Shown here piece by piece: positions 15,416-24,221 of a DNA stretch of 64,000 nucleotides; position 1 is the stretch's first letter, and each line of letters starts with the position of its first letter. This DNA comes from Actinomadura livida. Lineage in GTDB: Bacteria > Actinomycetota > Actinomycetes > Streptosporangiales > Streptosporangiaceae. The stretch spans positions 60,629 to 124,628 of the forward strand of contig NZ_BMRO01000021.1 of NCBI RefSeq assembly GCF_014648675.1. The letters are read 5' to 3'. Below the pieces are notes generated by a model that was given only the letters and a program-made list of their open reading frames with translations, searched no databases and was not told the DNA's origin. The translations under genes and the position numbers were made by a program.

Positions 15416-16639
15416 ATGGACTTCGGTTTGAGCGAGCGCGCCCAGGACCACCTCGGCCGCCTCCAGGAATTCATGGACTCCCACGTGTATCCGGCGGAGC
15501 CGGTGTACGAGGCCCAGCGGGCGGAACTGCGCGCGGCGGGCCGCGAGCACCACCTCCCCCAGATCGTGGAGGACCTCAAAATCGAGGCCCGCAAGCGCGG
15601 CCTCTGGAACCTCTTCCTGCCCGACAGCGAGGACCCGGCCCACGGCCTCAGTGTGACGGACTACGCGTCCCTCGCCGAGGTGACCGGCCGGTCCCCCGAG
15701 CTGGCGCCCGAGGCCACCAACTGCGCGGCGCCCGACACCGGCAACATGGAGGTCCTGCACCTGTTCGGCACGCCCGAGCAGAAGGAGCGATGGCTCAAGC
15801 CGCTGCTGAACGGCGAGATCCGCAGCGCGTTCGCCATGACGGAGCCGGAGGTGGCCAGTTCCGACGCGAGGAACATCTCCACCCGCATCGAGCGGGACGG
15901 CGACCACTACGTCATCAACGGCCGCAAGTGGTGGATCACCGGCACCGCCGACCCGCGCTGCAAGGTCATGATCGTGATGGGCAAGACCGACCCGGACGGG
16001 CACCCGTACCGGCAGCAGTCGATGGTGCTGGTCCCGGTCGACGCGCCCGGGGTGGAGATCGTCCGGCCGCTGCCCGTGTTCGGCTACCAGGACCAGCACG
16101 GCCACTGCGAGATCACCTTCACCGACGTCCGCGTCCCGGTGGAGAACCTCGTCGGCGAGGAGGGCGGCGGCTTCGCCATCGCCCAGGCGCGCCTCGGCCC
16201 CGGCCGCATCCACCACTGCATGCGCGCGCTCGGCGCGGCCGAGCGGGCGCTGGAGCTGATGTGCCGGCGCGCCCTGTCCCGCGAGGCGTTCGGCGGGCCG
16301 ATCGCCCGGCAGGGCGTGGTGCGCGAGCAGATCGCCGAGTCGCGGATGGCGATCGAGCAGGCCCGGCTGCTCACGCTCAAGACCGCCTGGCTGATCGACA
16401 AGCACGGCGTGCAGGCCGCCCGGTCCGAGGTCGCGGCGATCAAGGTGATCGCGCCGCGGGTCGCGCTGGAGGTCGTCGACCGGGCGATCCAGGTGCACGG
16501 CGGCGCCGGGGTCAGCGGCGACACCCCGCTCGCCGCCATGTGGGCGGGCCTGCGGACGCTGCGCCTCGCCGACGGCCCGGACGAGGTCCACGTCCGCTCC
16601 GTCGCCCGCGCCGAACTGGGCAAGTACACCGACGCATGA
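15416..16639 (+). CDS. Acyl-CoA dehydrogenase
   Basis: 407 residues, full length. FAD-binding blocks FAMTEPEVASSDARN and KWWITGTADPRC, the substrate/FAD contact block GPGRIHHCMR and IQVHGGAGVSGDTPLAAMWAGLRTLRLADGPDE at the C-terminus match the ACAD10/11-like branch, which handles long or branched acyl-CoAs. No ribosome site is visible, and the operator sits 8 bp upstream of the ATG, so the transcript is probably leaderless. Its stop overlaps the ATG of the TetR gene (ATGA). Confidence 0.93.
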   Translation: MDFGLSERAQDHLGRLQEFMDSHVYPAEPVYEAQRAELRAAGREHHLPQIVEDLKIEARKRGLWNLFLPDSEDPAHGLSVTDYASLAEVTGRSPELAPEATNCAAPDTGNMEVLHLFGTPEQKERWLKPLLNGEIRSAFAMTEPEVASSDARNISTRIERDGDHYVINGRKWWITGTADPRCKVMIVMGKTDPDGHPYRQQSMVLVPVDAPGVEIVRPLPVFGYQDQHGHCEITFTDVRVPVENLVGEEGGGFAIAQARLGPGRIHHCMRALGAAERALELMCRRALSREAFGGPIARQGVVREQIAESRMAIEQARLLTLKTAWLIDKHGVQAARSEVAAIKVIAPRVALEVVDRAIQVHGGAGVSGDTPLAAMWAGLRTLRLADGPDEVHVRSVARAELGKYTDA

Positions 16640-17304
16640 CCGACGGCACGGGGGAGCGCGTGCCCGGCGTACGGCGGCGGATGCCGTACGCCCGGCGGCG
16701 CGAGCAGCTGCTCCAGGTGGCTCTGGAGGAGTTCGGCCGCCGCGGCTACCACCTGACGCAGATGGAGCACGTGGCCGCCGCCGCGCAGGTGTCCAAGGCG
16801 CTGCTGTACCAGCACTTCACCTCGAAGGAGGAGCTGTTCGCCGAGGTCACCGAGGCGATCGTCGCCGAGCTGACGGCCCGGCTGAACGAGGCCGTGCTGG
16901 CCGAGCGCGGCTCGCCGCACGGCATCCGCGCCATGATCCGGGTCCTGTTCGACTACGCCACCGAGGAGCCGGACGCGTGGGCGCTGGTGGTCCGGCACCT
17001 CGACAAGCCCGACGACGTCGGGGTGGAGCTGCGCGAGCTGCGGGACCGCCTCGGCGGCGCGTTCGCCGACCTGCTGCTGCGCCGCCGCCGCGCCGACCCG
17101 AAGCTGTCCCCGGCGGCGCTGGCGGTGAACGAGCGGCGCGCGCGGCTCCTCGTCCCCCTGATGTACGGGTCGATGCTGTCGATGGTGTCGTGGTGGCTGG
17201 AGCATCCCGACACCCCGCGCGACCGCGCCGAGCAGATGGCGATCGAGTTCATCTGGCTCGGCCTCGACCGGCTGCGCACCGGCGAGCGGCTGCCCAGGGA
17301 GTAG
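16636..17304 (+). CDS. TetR/AcrR-family transcriptional regulator
   Basis: 222 residues. N-terminal helix-turn-helix from RREQLLQVALEEFGRRGYHLTQM through VSKALLYQHFTSKEELF, then an all-helical ligand domain. ATG start overlaps the acyl-CoA dehydrogenase stop by 4 bp, so regulator and enzyme are co-translated. The 22-bp palindrome between the two divergent operons is the probable operator, which would make this an autoregulator responding to an acyl-CoA or its precursor. Followed by a bidirectional terminator. Confidence 0.93.
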   Translation: MTDGTGERVPGVRRRMPYARRREQLLQVALEEFGRRGYHLTQMEHVAAAAQVSKALLYQHFTSKEELFAEVTEAIVAELTARLNEAVLAERGSPHGIRAMIRVLFDYATEEPDAWALVVRHLDKPDDVGVELRELRDRLGGAFADLLLRRRRADPKLSPAALAVNERRARLLVPLMYGSMLSMVSWWLEHPDTPRDRAEQMAIEFIWLGLDRLRTGERLPRE

Positions 17305-17326
17305 CCCCCGGCGGGCGGGCACGCGA

Positions 17327-17357
17327 AAGGCCGGGGACGGCGTGCGTCCCCGGCCTT
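17327..17357. terminator. Bidirectional terminator
   Basis: 13-bp perfect arms AAGGCCGGGGACG / CGTCCCCGGCCTT around a 5-nt loop, between the TetR stop and the stop of the cold-shock gene on the other strand. Confidence 0.8.
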
Positions 17358-17374
17358 CTAAGCTCGCCGTGGCC

Positions 17375-17578
17375 TTAGAGCGGGGAGACGCCCTCGGCCT
17401 GCGGGCCCTTCTGGCCCTGCGTGATCTCGAACGAGACGCGCTGGTTCTCGTCCAGGCTGCGGTAGCCGTTGGTGGCGATCGCCGAGTAGTGGACGAACAC
17501 GTCCGGGCCGCCGCCGTCGGGCGCGATGAACCCGAAGCCCTTCTCGGAGTTGAACCACTTCACGGTGCCTTCGGCCAT
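17375..17578 (-). CDS. Cold-shock domain protein
   Basis: 67 residues, one OB-fold. RNP1 is KGFGFI (with GTVKWFNSEKGFGFI at 4-18) and RNP2 is VFVHY; both nucleic-acid-binding motifs are intact. CspA-type RNA chaperone, usually abundant. The ATG at 17578 follows GAAGGGAAAG; the frame is open upstream but has no family similarity there. About 190 bp separate it from the kynureninase stop upstream, leaving room for its own promoter and a long 5' UTR, common for csp genes. Confidence 0.96.
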   Translation of the reverse strand: MAEGTVKWFNSEKGFGFIAPDGGGPDVFVHYSAIATNGYRSLDENQRVSFEITQGQKGPQAEGVSPL

Positions 17579-17771
17579 GGTCTTTCCCTTCGGGTGAAAC
17601 TCACCGGCCCGCCGGGCGGCGGACCGGGCTGCAAGCGGACTCATCTCACGCCCGCCGGTCACCCGGAGAAAACGCTTCGAGACTGCCTGGCTCCCGGCCG
17701 GCCTGACCGGGCGCCATCGTGCAACGCAACCGAACCTACCCGATGCCGGGCCACCCTATGCACCGACACTC

Positions 17772-19022
17772 CTAAACAAGATCCCGGAGGGCCTCGGCGG
17801 CGCGGTGGCAGTCGTGGAAGGTGCAGTACAGCGGGGCGGGCGCGAGGCGCAGGACATCGGGTTCGCGGGCGTCGGCGACCACTCCGCGGTCCTGGGCGAG
17901 CCGCCGGACGAGGCCGCCCGCGTCGTCCACCTGCAGCGAGAGCTGGGCGCCGCGGGCGGCCGGGTCGGCCGGGGTGATGATCCGCGCGCGGGTCTCCGCG
18001 AGGCGGTCCGCGAGGTAGCCGGTGAGCCGCTCGCTCTTGGCGCGCAGCGCCGCCATCCCGACCCGGTCGAAGATCTCCAGGGACGCCAGCACCGGGGCCA
18101 GGGCCATGATCGGCGGATTGGACAGCTGCCACGCGTCGGCGGAGGCCGGGGGCGAGATGTCGGGGTCCATCCGGAACCGGACGGCCGGGTCGGTGCCCCA
18201 CCAGCCCGCCAGCTTCGGCACGGACGCGTCCCGGACGTGCCGCTCGTGGACGAAGCATCCGGCGACCGCTCCGGGCCCGCTGTTCAGGTACTTGTAGGTG
18301 CACCAGGCGGCGAAGTCGACGTCCCAGTCGTGCAGCCGCAGCGGGACGTTCCCGGCGGCGTGCGCGAGGTCCCAGCCGACGGCGGCGCCGGCGGCGCGGC
18401 CCGCCTTGGTGATCGCCGGCATGTCCATGAGCTGGCCGGTGAGGTAGTTGACGCCGCCGAGCAGGACGAGTGCGACCGTGTCCCCTTCGCGTCCGAGGAA
18501 GGCCACGACGTCCTCGGTGCGCAGGTCGTCCTCGCCGGGGCGCGGCCGCAGCCGCACCACGGCCGCGGCCGGGTCGAGGCCGTGGTGGACCGCCTGGCTG
18601 GCGACGGCGTAGGAGTCGGAGGGGAAGGCCGAGTCCTCGATGACGATGCGGGTGCGGTCCCCGGCGGGCCGGTAGAAGCTCGCCATCATCAGGTGCAGGT
18701 TGACCGTCAGCGAGTTCATGGCGACGACCTCGTGCGGGAGGGCGCCGACGAGCCGTGCCGCGGGCTCGCGCAGCAGTTCGTGGTAGTCCACCCAGGGCCG
18801 GCGGGCCTCCGTGTGGGCCTCCACCGCGAGCCGCGCCCAGTCGTCGAGCTCCTCGCGGAGCCGTCCCGCGACCGCCCTCGGCTGGAGCCCCAGGGAGTTG
18901 CCGGCGAAGTAGGCCGCCTCCTCGTACGCCCCGCCGGGGGCGGGCGGGACGAGGAACTCGCCGCGCAGGGTGGGCAGCGGATCGGCGGCGTCGAGCCGCC
19001 GCGCCTCGTCCTCGGCCGTCAC
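17772..19022 (-). CDS. kynU: Kynureninase
   Basis: 416 residues. PLP enzyme of aminotransferase fold type I; the Schiff-base lysine is K244 in WCTYKYLNSGPG, with the family blocks YFAGNSLGLQP, AMNSLTVNLHLMMASFY, GWDLAHAAGN and AGWWGTDP. It cleaves kynurenine or 3-hydroxykynurenine to anthranilate or 3-hydroxyanthranilate plus alanine. GTG start with GGAGGG 5-6 nt before it. Last gene of the seven-gene minus-strand operon, 63 bp after the decarboxylase gene; it feeds the dioxygenase two genes upstream. Confidence 0.96.
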   Translation of the reverse strand: MTAEDEARRLDAADPLPTLRGEFLVPPAPGGAYEEAAYFAGNSLGLQPRAVAGRLREELDDWARLAVEAHTEARRPWVDYHELLREPAARLVGALPHEVVAMNSLTVNLHLMMASFYRPAGDRTRIVIEDSAFPSDSYAVASQAVHHGLDPAAAVVRLRPRPGEDDLRTEDVVAFLGREGDTVALVLLGGVNYLTGQLMDMPAITKAGRAAGAAVGWDLAHAAGNVPLRLHDWDVDFAAWCTYKYLNSGPGAVAGCFVHERHVRDASVPKLAGWWGTDPAVRFRMDPDISPPASADAWQLSNPPIMALAPVLASLEIFDRVGMAALRAKSERLTGYLADRLAETRARIITPADPAARGAQLSLQVDDAGGLVRRLAQDRGVVADAREPDVLRLAPAPLYCTFHDCHRAAEALRDLV

Positions 19023-19085
19023 GGCGTCCCTCCCCGGTTCGTCGTCATCACGGTGCCTCTTCGTTGCCTCTTCAAGGTGTCCGTC

Positions 19086-20111
19086 TCACGTGGCCGGCAT
19101 CGTCGCGGCGGGGACCTCGGCCGGCGCGAAGAAGTCCAGCGCGTTGCCGCCGAGGAGCCGAGCGCGTTCGGCGTCGTCCAGCCCGGGGCAGGCCCGGATC
19201 GTCGCGCCCGGCTCCTCCTCCCCCAGCGGGAACGGGTAGTCGGTGCCGAGCATCACGCGCTCCACGCCCATCACGTCGATGAGCAGGCGGAGCGCGCGCG
19301 GGTCGAACACGGCGGAGTCGACGTGGAACCGGTCGACGTACTCCGACGGCGGGCGCGGCGAGTCGGCGCGGACGATGTCGCGCCGGTGCCAGGCGTTCTC
19401 GGCCCGCCCGAGCAGGAAGGCGAAGCTGCCGCCGCCGTGGCAGAAGCACAGCCGCAGCGACGCCGGGATGCGCTCGAACGCGCCGGACAGCATCAGCCCG
19501 AGGATGCTCAGCTGCGTCTCGGCGGGCATCCCGGACAGCCACGGCAGCATGTGGCCGCGCATCCGGTCCCCGCCGAGCATGTCCCACGGGTGCGCCAGGA
19601 CCGGCAGCCCGATCCGGGCGCAGTGCGCGAGGAACCCGGTGATCCCCTCGTCGTCGAGGTTGCGGTCGCCGACGTGGTTGCCGATGTGCACGCCGCGGTG
19701 CCCGGCCGCCGCCGCCCGGGACGCGACCTCGCAGGCCAGCGCCGGGTCCTGCAGCGGGACCTGGCACAGCGGCAGCAGCCGGCCGGGGGCCTCCGCGCAG
19801 AACGCGAGGACGCGGTCGTTCACCAGGTCGCACCAGTCGGCGGCGCGGGACGGCTCGGCCGCGTACCCGAACATCAGCGGCGTGGACGAGACCGCCTGGA
19901 CGTCCACGCCCGCGGCGTCCATGTCGGCCAGCCGCCGGGCGGGGTCCCAGAGCGCCTCCCCGACCGGCCGGTACTCCTCGTCGCCGCACATCATCATGCC
20001 GGTGCCGGCGCCGTCGACGCGCAGCCACGGCTCCGCCTCGTCGGCGAGCATCCGGCCCTCGTTCCGGCCGAGCCGCGGGAAGACGTGCGTGTGGACGTCG
20101 ATGACGGTCAC
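19086..20111 (-). CDS. Amidohydrolase-family decarboxylase, 2-amino-3-carboxymuconate-6-semialdehyde decarboxylase
   Basis: 341 residues. Metal-binding HxH at 7-9 (IDVHTHVFP), further ligands in HPWDMLGG, CFCHGGGSF and the final Asp in LGTDYPFPLGE: the ACMSD pattern of the amidohydrolase superfamily. It decarboxylates the ring-opened product of 3-hydroxyanthranilate dioxygenase to 2-aminomuconate semialdehyde. GTG start. It lies directly after the dioxygenase gene (10 bp) and before kynU, which supports ACMSD rather than another decarboxylase of this family. Confidence 0.92.
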   Translation of the reverse strand: MTVIDVHTHVFPRLGRNEGRMLADEAEPWLRVDGAGTGMMMCGDEEYRPVGEALWDPARRLADMDAAGVDVQAVSSTPLMFGYAAEPSRAADWCDLVNDRVLAFCAEAPGRLLPLCQVPLQDPALACEVASRAAAAGHRGVHIGNHVGDRNLDDEGITGFLAHCARIGLPVLAHPWDMLGGDRMRGHMLPWLSGMPAETQLSILGLMLSGAFERIPASLRLCFCHGGGSFAFLLGRAENAWHRRDIVRADSPRPPSEYVDRFHVDSAVFDPRALRLLIDVMGVERVMLGTDYPFPLGEEEPGATIRACPGLDDAERARLLGGNALDFFAPAEVPAATMPAT

Positions 20112-20121
20112 GGGATCACCG

Positions 20122-20694
20122 TCAGACCCGGGGCGCGGTGGCCGGCGTCATCGTCTGCGGCCACTGCTTGCCGGGGTGGACGGCGCCGCAGTTCGGGCAC
20201 TTGCGGTCGCTGTCGTAGAAGCCCTGGAACGCGGGCGGCAGGTCGTCCACGATCGAGCGGACCTGCAGCTCGGCGCGGTGGACGAGGTGGTGGCACTCGG
20301 TGCAGTACCACTCGAACGCCTCCCGCAGCCCCTCCGGCCGCGGGATCTCCACGACGAGGCCGATCGACCCGGCCTCGGGCCGCTGCGGCGAGTGCCGCAC
20401 GTGCGGCGGCAGCAGGAAGACGTCGCCCTCGTTGATCTGCACGTCCCGCGGCGGGCGGCCCTCCTCCTCCATGACGCGCAGGACCATGTTGCCCTCGAGC
20501 TGGTAGAAGAACTCCTCGGTCGGGTCGTCGTGGAAGTCGGTCCGCTGGTTGGGGCCGCCGACCACCATGATGATCAGCCCGGCGTCGTCGAACACCTGCA
20601 CGTTGCCGACCGGCGGCTTGAGCAGGTCGCGGTGCTCGTCGATCCAGGACTCGAAGTTGAACGGCGTTCCGAACGACAGCTGGGGCAGGGTCAT
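20122..20694 (-). CDS. 3-Hydroxyanthranilate 3,4-dioxygenase
   Basis: 190 residues, cupin fold. Iron ligands H55 and E61 in FHDDPTEEFFY and a later His in PPHVRHSPQRP. The bacterial C-terminal rubredoxin-like metal site is present as CTEC (131-134) and CPNC (166-169). It opens the ring of 3-hydroxyanthranilate with O2, giving 2-amino-3-carboxymuconate semialdehyde. ATG 20694 is preferred over a further upstream in-frame start because GAGGAGG stands upstream of it; its first bases overlap the stop of the RidA gene by 4 bp. Confidence 0.96.
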   Translation of the reverse strand: MTLPQLSFGTPFNFESWIDEHRDLLKPPVGNVQVFDDAGLIIMVVGGPNQRTDFHDDPTEEFFYQLEGNMVLRVMEEEGRPPRDVQINEGDVFLLPPHVRHSPQRPEAGSIGLVVEIPRPEGLREAFEWYCTECHHLVHRAELQVRSIVDDLPPAFQGFYDSDRKCPNCGAVHPGKQWPQTMTPATAPRV

Positions 20695-21149
20695 GTTCCG
20701 GCCTCCTCGGCGGTTGTGTCGGCGGGCGCGCGGCCCCTGGGGATGTGCGCGACGCACGAGATCTCGATGAGCAGGTGCGGGTGCGGGAGCTGGTGGACGG
20801 CGACGGTCGTGCGGGCCGGGCCGGTCTCGTCGAAGTACTCCCCGTACACCTCGTTGTAGCCGCCGAAGTCGTTCATGCTGACCAGGTACGCGGTGACGTC
20901 GACGATGTCGGACAGCCCGCCGCCCGCGGCCGCCAGCAGGTCGCGGATGTTGCCGATGACGGCGCGGGTCTGCTCGCGGATGTCGAGGTCGGTGACGCCC
21001 ATCGCGTCGGCGCTCGCGCCCGCGAACGTCCCGTCGGGGCGGCGGGAGCTCGTCCCGGACACGAACACGAGGTCGCCGGCGCGCCGGGCGTGCGGGAAGC
21101 GGCCGCGCGGCGCGGCCTTGCCCTCGACGAGGATCGCGTCGCCCGTCAC
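20691..21149 (-). CDS. RidA-family protein, probable 2-aminomuconate deaminase
   Basis: 152 residues, YjgF/RidA fold with the usual blocks DLVFVSGTSSR, IRDLLAAAGGGLSDIVDVTAYLV and HLLIEISCVAHIPRG. RidA proteins hydrolyse imines/enamines; in 2-aminophenol and 2-nitrobenzoate pathways a RidA homologue deaminates 2-aminomuconate to 4-oxalocrotonate. Its position between the dioxygenase and decarboxylase genes supports that role here. GTG start overlapping the previous stop (GTGA), and its own stop overlapping the next ATG (ATGA). Confidence 0.9.
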   Translation of the reverse strand: MTGDAILVEGKAAPRGRFPHARRAGDLVFVSGTSSRRPDGTFAGASADAMGVTDLDIREQTRAVIGNIRDLLAAAGGGLSDIVDVTAYLVSMNDFGGYNEVYGEYFDETGPARTTVAVHQLPHPHLLIEISCVAHIPRGRAPADTTAEEAGT

Positions 21150-21889
21150 GTCGTCACCTCCACGCCGCCCAGCCCGGCGCCGGTGACGCGGACGTGCGCG
21201 TCCTTCGGCAGCGGGACCGCCGCCGTCGCGGCGCCGGCCAGCACGATCCAGCCCGGTTCGAGGGTCATCCCGGCGCCGAGCGCGAGCCGCGCCGCCGCCC
21301 GCAGGGACCGCGCCGGGTCGCCGAGGATCGCGGCCGACGAGCCGGTCTGCACGGGCCGCCCGTCGATCTCCACGAGCAGGCCGACGTTCGACACGTCGCG
21401 GGGCGGATGCCAGGCCCCGAAGCCGAACCGCGCGGCGGACGCGTTGTCGGCGATGACGTCGGGGAGCGTGAACTTGAAGTCGCAGTACCGGGAGTCGAGG
21501 ACCTCGAACCCGACCGCGACGCCGGCCACCGCCGACTCGGCCTCGGCGGGGGAACGGACCTCCCGCCCGATCAGGTAGGCGATCTCCGGCTCGATCCGCG
21601 GATGGATGAGGCCGGAGACGTCCACGGACGACTCGGCGAGCATCCGGTCGGTGAGCAGGCCCCAGATGACGTCGTCGACGCCCATCTGCACCATCTTGGC
21701 CCGGCTGGTGAAGCCCATCTTCACCCCGGCGAGCCGCTCGCCCCGGCGGCGGCGCAGCTCGATCCCCGCGCGCTGCACGGCGTAGCCGGCCGCCTCGTCG
21801 AGCGGCGCCTCGTCGGTGAGCCGCGGGATCGCCCGGACGTCCCGGGCGGCGTCGTCCAGCCGCTCCGCGAGGGCGTGCACGTCCACCAT
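21146..21889 (-). CDS. 4-Oxalocrotonate decarboxylase (2-oxo-3-hexenedioate decarboxylase)
   Basis: 247 residues of the fumarylacetoacetate hydrolase-like hydratase/decarboxylase family. Metal and substrate blocks: LAGVKMGFTSRAKMVQMGVDD, HPRIEPEIAYLIGR and the VLDSRYCDFKFTLPDVIADNASAARF segment. It is paralogous to the next gene; the KMGFTS block and decarboxylase-typical SRYxxFKF favour the decarboxylase assignment, while the neighbour is the hydratase. In other pathways the two form a complex so the unstable product is channelled. The ATG follows GGGAGGAG. Confidence 0.88.
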   Translation of the reverse strand: MVDVHALAERLDDAARDVRAIPRLTDEAPLDEAAGYAVQRAGIELRRRRGERLAGVKMGFTSRAKMVQMGVDDVIWGLLTDRMLAESSVDVSGLIHPRIEPEIAYLIGREVRSPAEAESAVAGVAVGFEVLDSRYCDFKFTLPDVIADNASAARFGFGAWHPPRDVSNVGLLVEIDGRPVQTGSSAAILGDPARSLRAAARLALGAGMTLEPGWIVLAGAATAAVPLPKDAHVRVTGAGLGGVEVTT

Positions 21890-22689
21890 CAGGACTCCTC
21901 CCCACCTGACTCGGCACGGCCGAACGCGACGCGCACGTCGCCCAGTCCGTCGATGCGGGCCTCGAACACGTCGCCGGGCGCGGCGGGGACGACCGGGCCG
22001 AGCGCGCCGGTCAGCACGGTGTCGCCCGCGCGGAGCGGCCGCCCGACGCGGACGAGGGTGTCGGCGAGCCACAGCGCGGCGTTCAGCGGGTGCCCCAGGC
22101 AGGCGGCGCCGTTGCCGGTGGAGACCTGCTCGCCGCGCCGCTCCATCACCATCCCGCAGAGCCGCAGGTCGACGTCCGCGAGCGGGACGGGGCGGCTGCC
22201 CAGCGCGTACATGCCGGACGAGGCGTTGTCGGCGACGGTGTCGGCGAGGGTGATGTCCCAGTCGCGGACCCGGCTGCCGACGACCTCGATGGCGGGCAGC
22301 GCGAACGCGGTCGCGCGGATCACGTCGGCGACGGTGTGCCGCTCGTGGGTGAGGTCGTGCTCCAGGACGAGCGCGACCTCCGCCTCGGCGCGCGGCTGCA
22401 GCACCGCGCCCGCGGGGATCTCGTCCCCGTCCGGGACGGCCATGTCGGCGAACAGCATCCCGAAGTCGGGGCTGTCGACGCCGATCTGCGCCTGCACGGC
22501 CCGCGACGTCAGGCCGATCTTGCGCCCGGCGAGGCGGCGGCCCTCGGTGAGCCAGCGCTCGGTCAGCCGCTCCTGGACGGCGTAGGCGTCGTCGGCCGTG
22601 CCGATCAGGTCGCGGACGGGTTCGCACGGCGTGCCGGAGGCGTAGGCGCCGAGGAGCCGCTCGGCGGCGGCTTCGATGTTCGTTGTCAC
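21889..22689 (-). CDS. 2-Oxopent-4-enoate hydratase
   Basis: 266 residues, FAH-like family. Blocks LAGRKIGLTSRAVQAQIGVDSPDFG, QPRAEAEVALVLEHDL and SRVRDWDITLADTVADNASSGMYALG match MhpD/XylJ-type hydratases that add water to 2-oxopent-4-enoate to give 4-hydroxy-2-oxovalerate. GTG start (VTTNIEAAAERL). Its stop shares one base with the ATG of the decarboxylase. The following steps, aldolase and acylating acetaldehyde dehydrogenase, are not in this operon and must be supplied elsewhere. Confidence 0.91.
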   Translation of the reverse strand: MTTNIEAAAERLLGAYASGTPCEPVRDLIGTADDAYAVQERLTERWLTEGRRLAGRKIGLTSRAVQAQIGVDSPDFGMLFADMAVPDGDEIPAGAVLQPRAEAEVALVLEHDLTHERHTVADVIRATAFALPAIEVVGSRVRDWDITLADTVADNASSGMYALGSRPVPLADVDLRLCGMVMERRGEQVSTGNGAACLGHPLNAALWLADTLVRVGRPLRAGDTVLTGALGPVVPAAPGDVFEARIDGLGDVRVAFGRAESGGEES

Positions 22690-22700
22690 TGGGCTCGCTC

Positions 22701-24137
22701 TCAAATCTGGATGCACACGTTGACGGGCTCGGAGAAGAAGTCCAAGGAGTACTCTCCCCCTTCCCGCCCGATCCCGGACGCTTTGACACCGCCGAACGGT
22801 GTGCGAAGGTCGCGAAGATTCCAGCAGTTCACCCAGACGATCCCCGTCTCGACGCGCGGCGCCACCCGGTGCGCCCTCGACAGGTCCCGCGTCCACAGCG
22901 TCGAGGCGAGCCCGTAGGGGCTGTCGTTGGCGAGCGCCAGGGCCTCGTCCTCGGTGTCGAACGGCGCGACGTGGCAGACCGGCCCGAAGATCTCCTCCCT
23001 GACCGTCCGGGCCGTCTCCGGAAGGCCGGTCAGGACGGTCGGCTGCACGTAGAAGCCCTTGTCGCGGTCGTCGCCGAACTCGGGCGCGCCGCCGCCCGCG
23101 ACGACCTCGGCGCCCTCGTCGCGGGCGAGGCGGTAGTACGACAGGACCTTGTCGCGGTGCTCGGCGGAGATCATCGGCCCGTAGCCGCCGAGGGCCTTCG
23201 CGCGCTCGGCCAGCCGTTCGGTGAACTCCTCGAAGACGGGCCGCTCCACGTAGACGCGCTCGGTGCACAGGCAGATCTGCCCGGAGTGGGTGAACGTCGA
23301 GCGGACCGTGCCGTCCACGGCCGCGGCGAGGTCGGCGTCGGCGAAGACGAGCGCCGGGTTCTTGCCGCCCAGCTCGAACGACAGGGGCGTGACGTGGTCG
23401 GCGGCGTTGCGCATGATCGCGGCGCCGGTGGCGGACTCGCCGGTGAACGCGATGGCGTCCACGCCCGGGTGGCCGGTGAGGAACTCGCCCGCCGCGCCCG
23501 CGCCGTGCCCGTGCACGACGTTGAACACGCCGTCCGGCAGCCCGGCGTCGTGGACCACCCGGGCGAGCAGCGTCGCGGTGGACGGCGTCTCCTCGGACGG
23601 CTTGAGCACGACGGTGTTGCCGCACGCCAGCGCGGGGGCGATCTTCCAGGTCGACAGGAGCAGCGGCAGGTTCCACGGGGAGACGACCGCCACCACGCCC
23701 AGCGGCCGGCGCACCGTGTAGTTGAGCGCCTCGCCCGCCCCGGAGCTCCACCCGGGCACCTGCGTCATGTAGGCGCGCTCGGGACGCCCGTACAGCAGGT
23801 CGGCGTAGGCGCGGAAGTTGCCGACCGCCCTCGGGACGTCCACGGTGGACGCGAACTCCCGGGACCTCCCGGTGTCGGCGACCTCCGCCTCGACGAACTC
23901 GTCGAACCGCGCCTGGATCCCGTCGGCGACGGTCCGCAGCGCGGCGGCCCGCTCCTGGGCGCCCAGCGCTCCCCACGGCCCCTTCAGCGCGGTCCTCGCC
24001 GCGGTCACCGCGTCGTCCACGACCTCCCGCGTGGCCTCGGGGACGGCGCCCAGCTCGGAGCCGTCCGCGGGGGCGATGAGCGGGAAGGGCGCCCCGTCCG
24101 TGCGGAAGGTTCCGCCGACGTAGTGTTCGGCCTTCAT
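22701..24137 (-). CDS. 2-Aminomuconate semialdehyde dehydrogenase
   Basis: 478 residues, aldehyde dehydrogenase superfamily. Catalytic Cys C289 in GQICLCTERV, general base Glu E255 in SFELGGKN, and the NAD-binding FTGE block (231-234). Close in pattern to 2-hydroxymuconic/2-aminomuconic semialdehyde dehydrogenases (NbaE, XylG, AmnC type): VVSPWNLPLLLSTWKIAPALA. It oxidises the product of the ACMS decarboxylase to 2-aminomuconate. First gene of the operon, with GGAGG 8 nt before the ATG and the palindromic regulator site upstream. Confidence 0.93.
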   Translation of the reverse strand: MKAEHYVGGTFRTDGAPFPLIAPADGSELGAVPEATREVVDDAVTAARTALKGPWGALGAQERAAALRTVADGIQARFDEFVEAEVADTGRSREFASTVDVPRAVGNFRAYADLLYGRPERAYMTQVPGWSSGAGEALNYTVRRPLGVVAVVSPWNLPLLLSTWKIAPALACGNTVVLKPSEETPSTATLLARVVHDAGLPDGVFNVVHGHGAGAAGEFLTGHPGVDAIAFTGESATGAAIMRNAADHVTPLSFELGGKNPALVFADADLAAAVDGTVRSTFTHSGQICLCTERVYVERPVFEEFTERLAERAKALGGYGPMISAEHRDKVLSYYRLARDEGAEVVAGGGAPEFGDDRDKGFYVQPTVLTGLPETARTVREEIFGPVCHVAPFDTEDEALALANDSPYGLASTLWTRDLSRAHRVAPRVETGIVWVNCWNLRDLRTPFGGVKASGIGREGGEYSLDFFSEPVNVCIQI

Positions 24138-24191
24138 ACCGCGATCCTCCGCCCTCCGAGCTATGCCTGACAAATACCAATCGGCCCGGGA

Positions 24192-24213
24192 GCTATCACG
24201 AAACTGTGATAGC
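24192..24213. promoter_or_regulatory. 22-bp inverted repeat, predicted LysR operator
   Basis: Perfect repeat GCTATCAC-N6-GTGATAGC in the 84-bp divergent region between the semialdehyde dehydrogenase operon and the LysR gene, 8 bp before the LysR ATG. LysR-type sites usually contain a T-N11-A core; TATCAC..GTGATA here gives T-N10/12-A spacings, so it may be a regulator site of a slightly different geometry. Its position would repress or autoregulate lysR. Confidence 0.7.
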
Positions 24214-24221
24214 AAGGAGGC

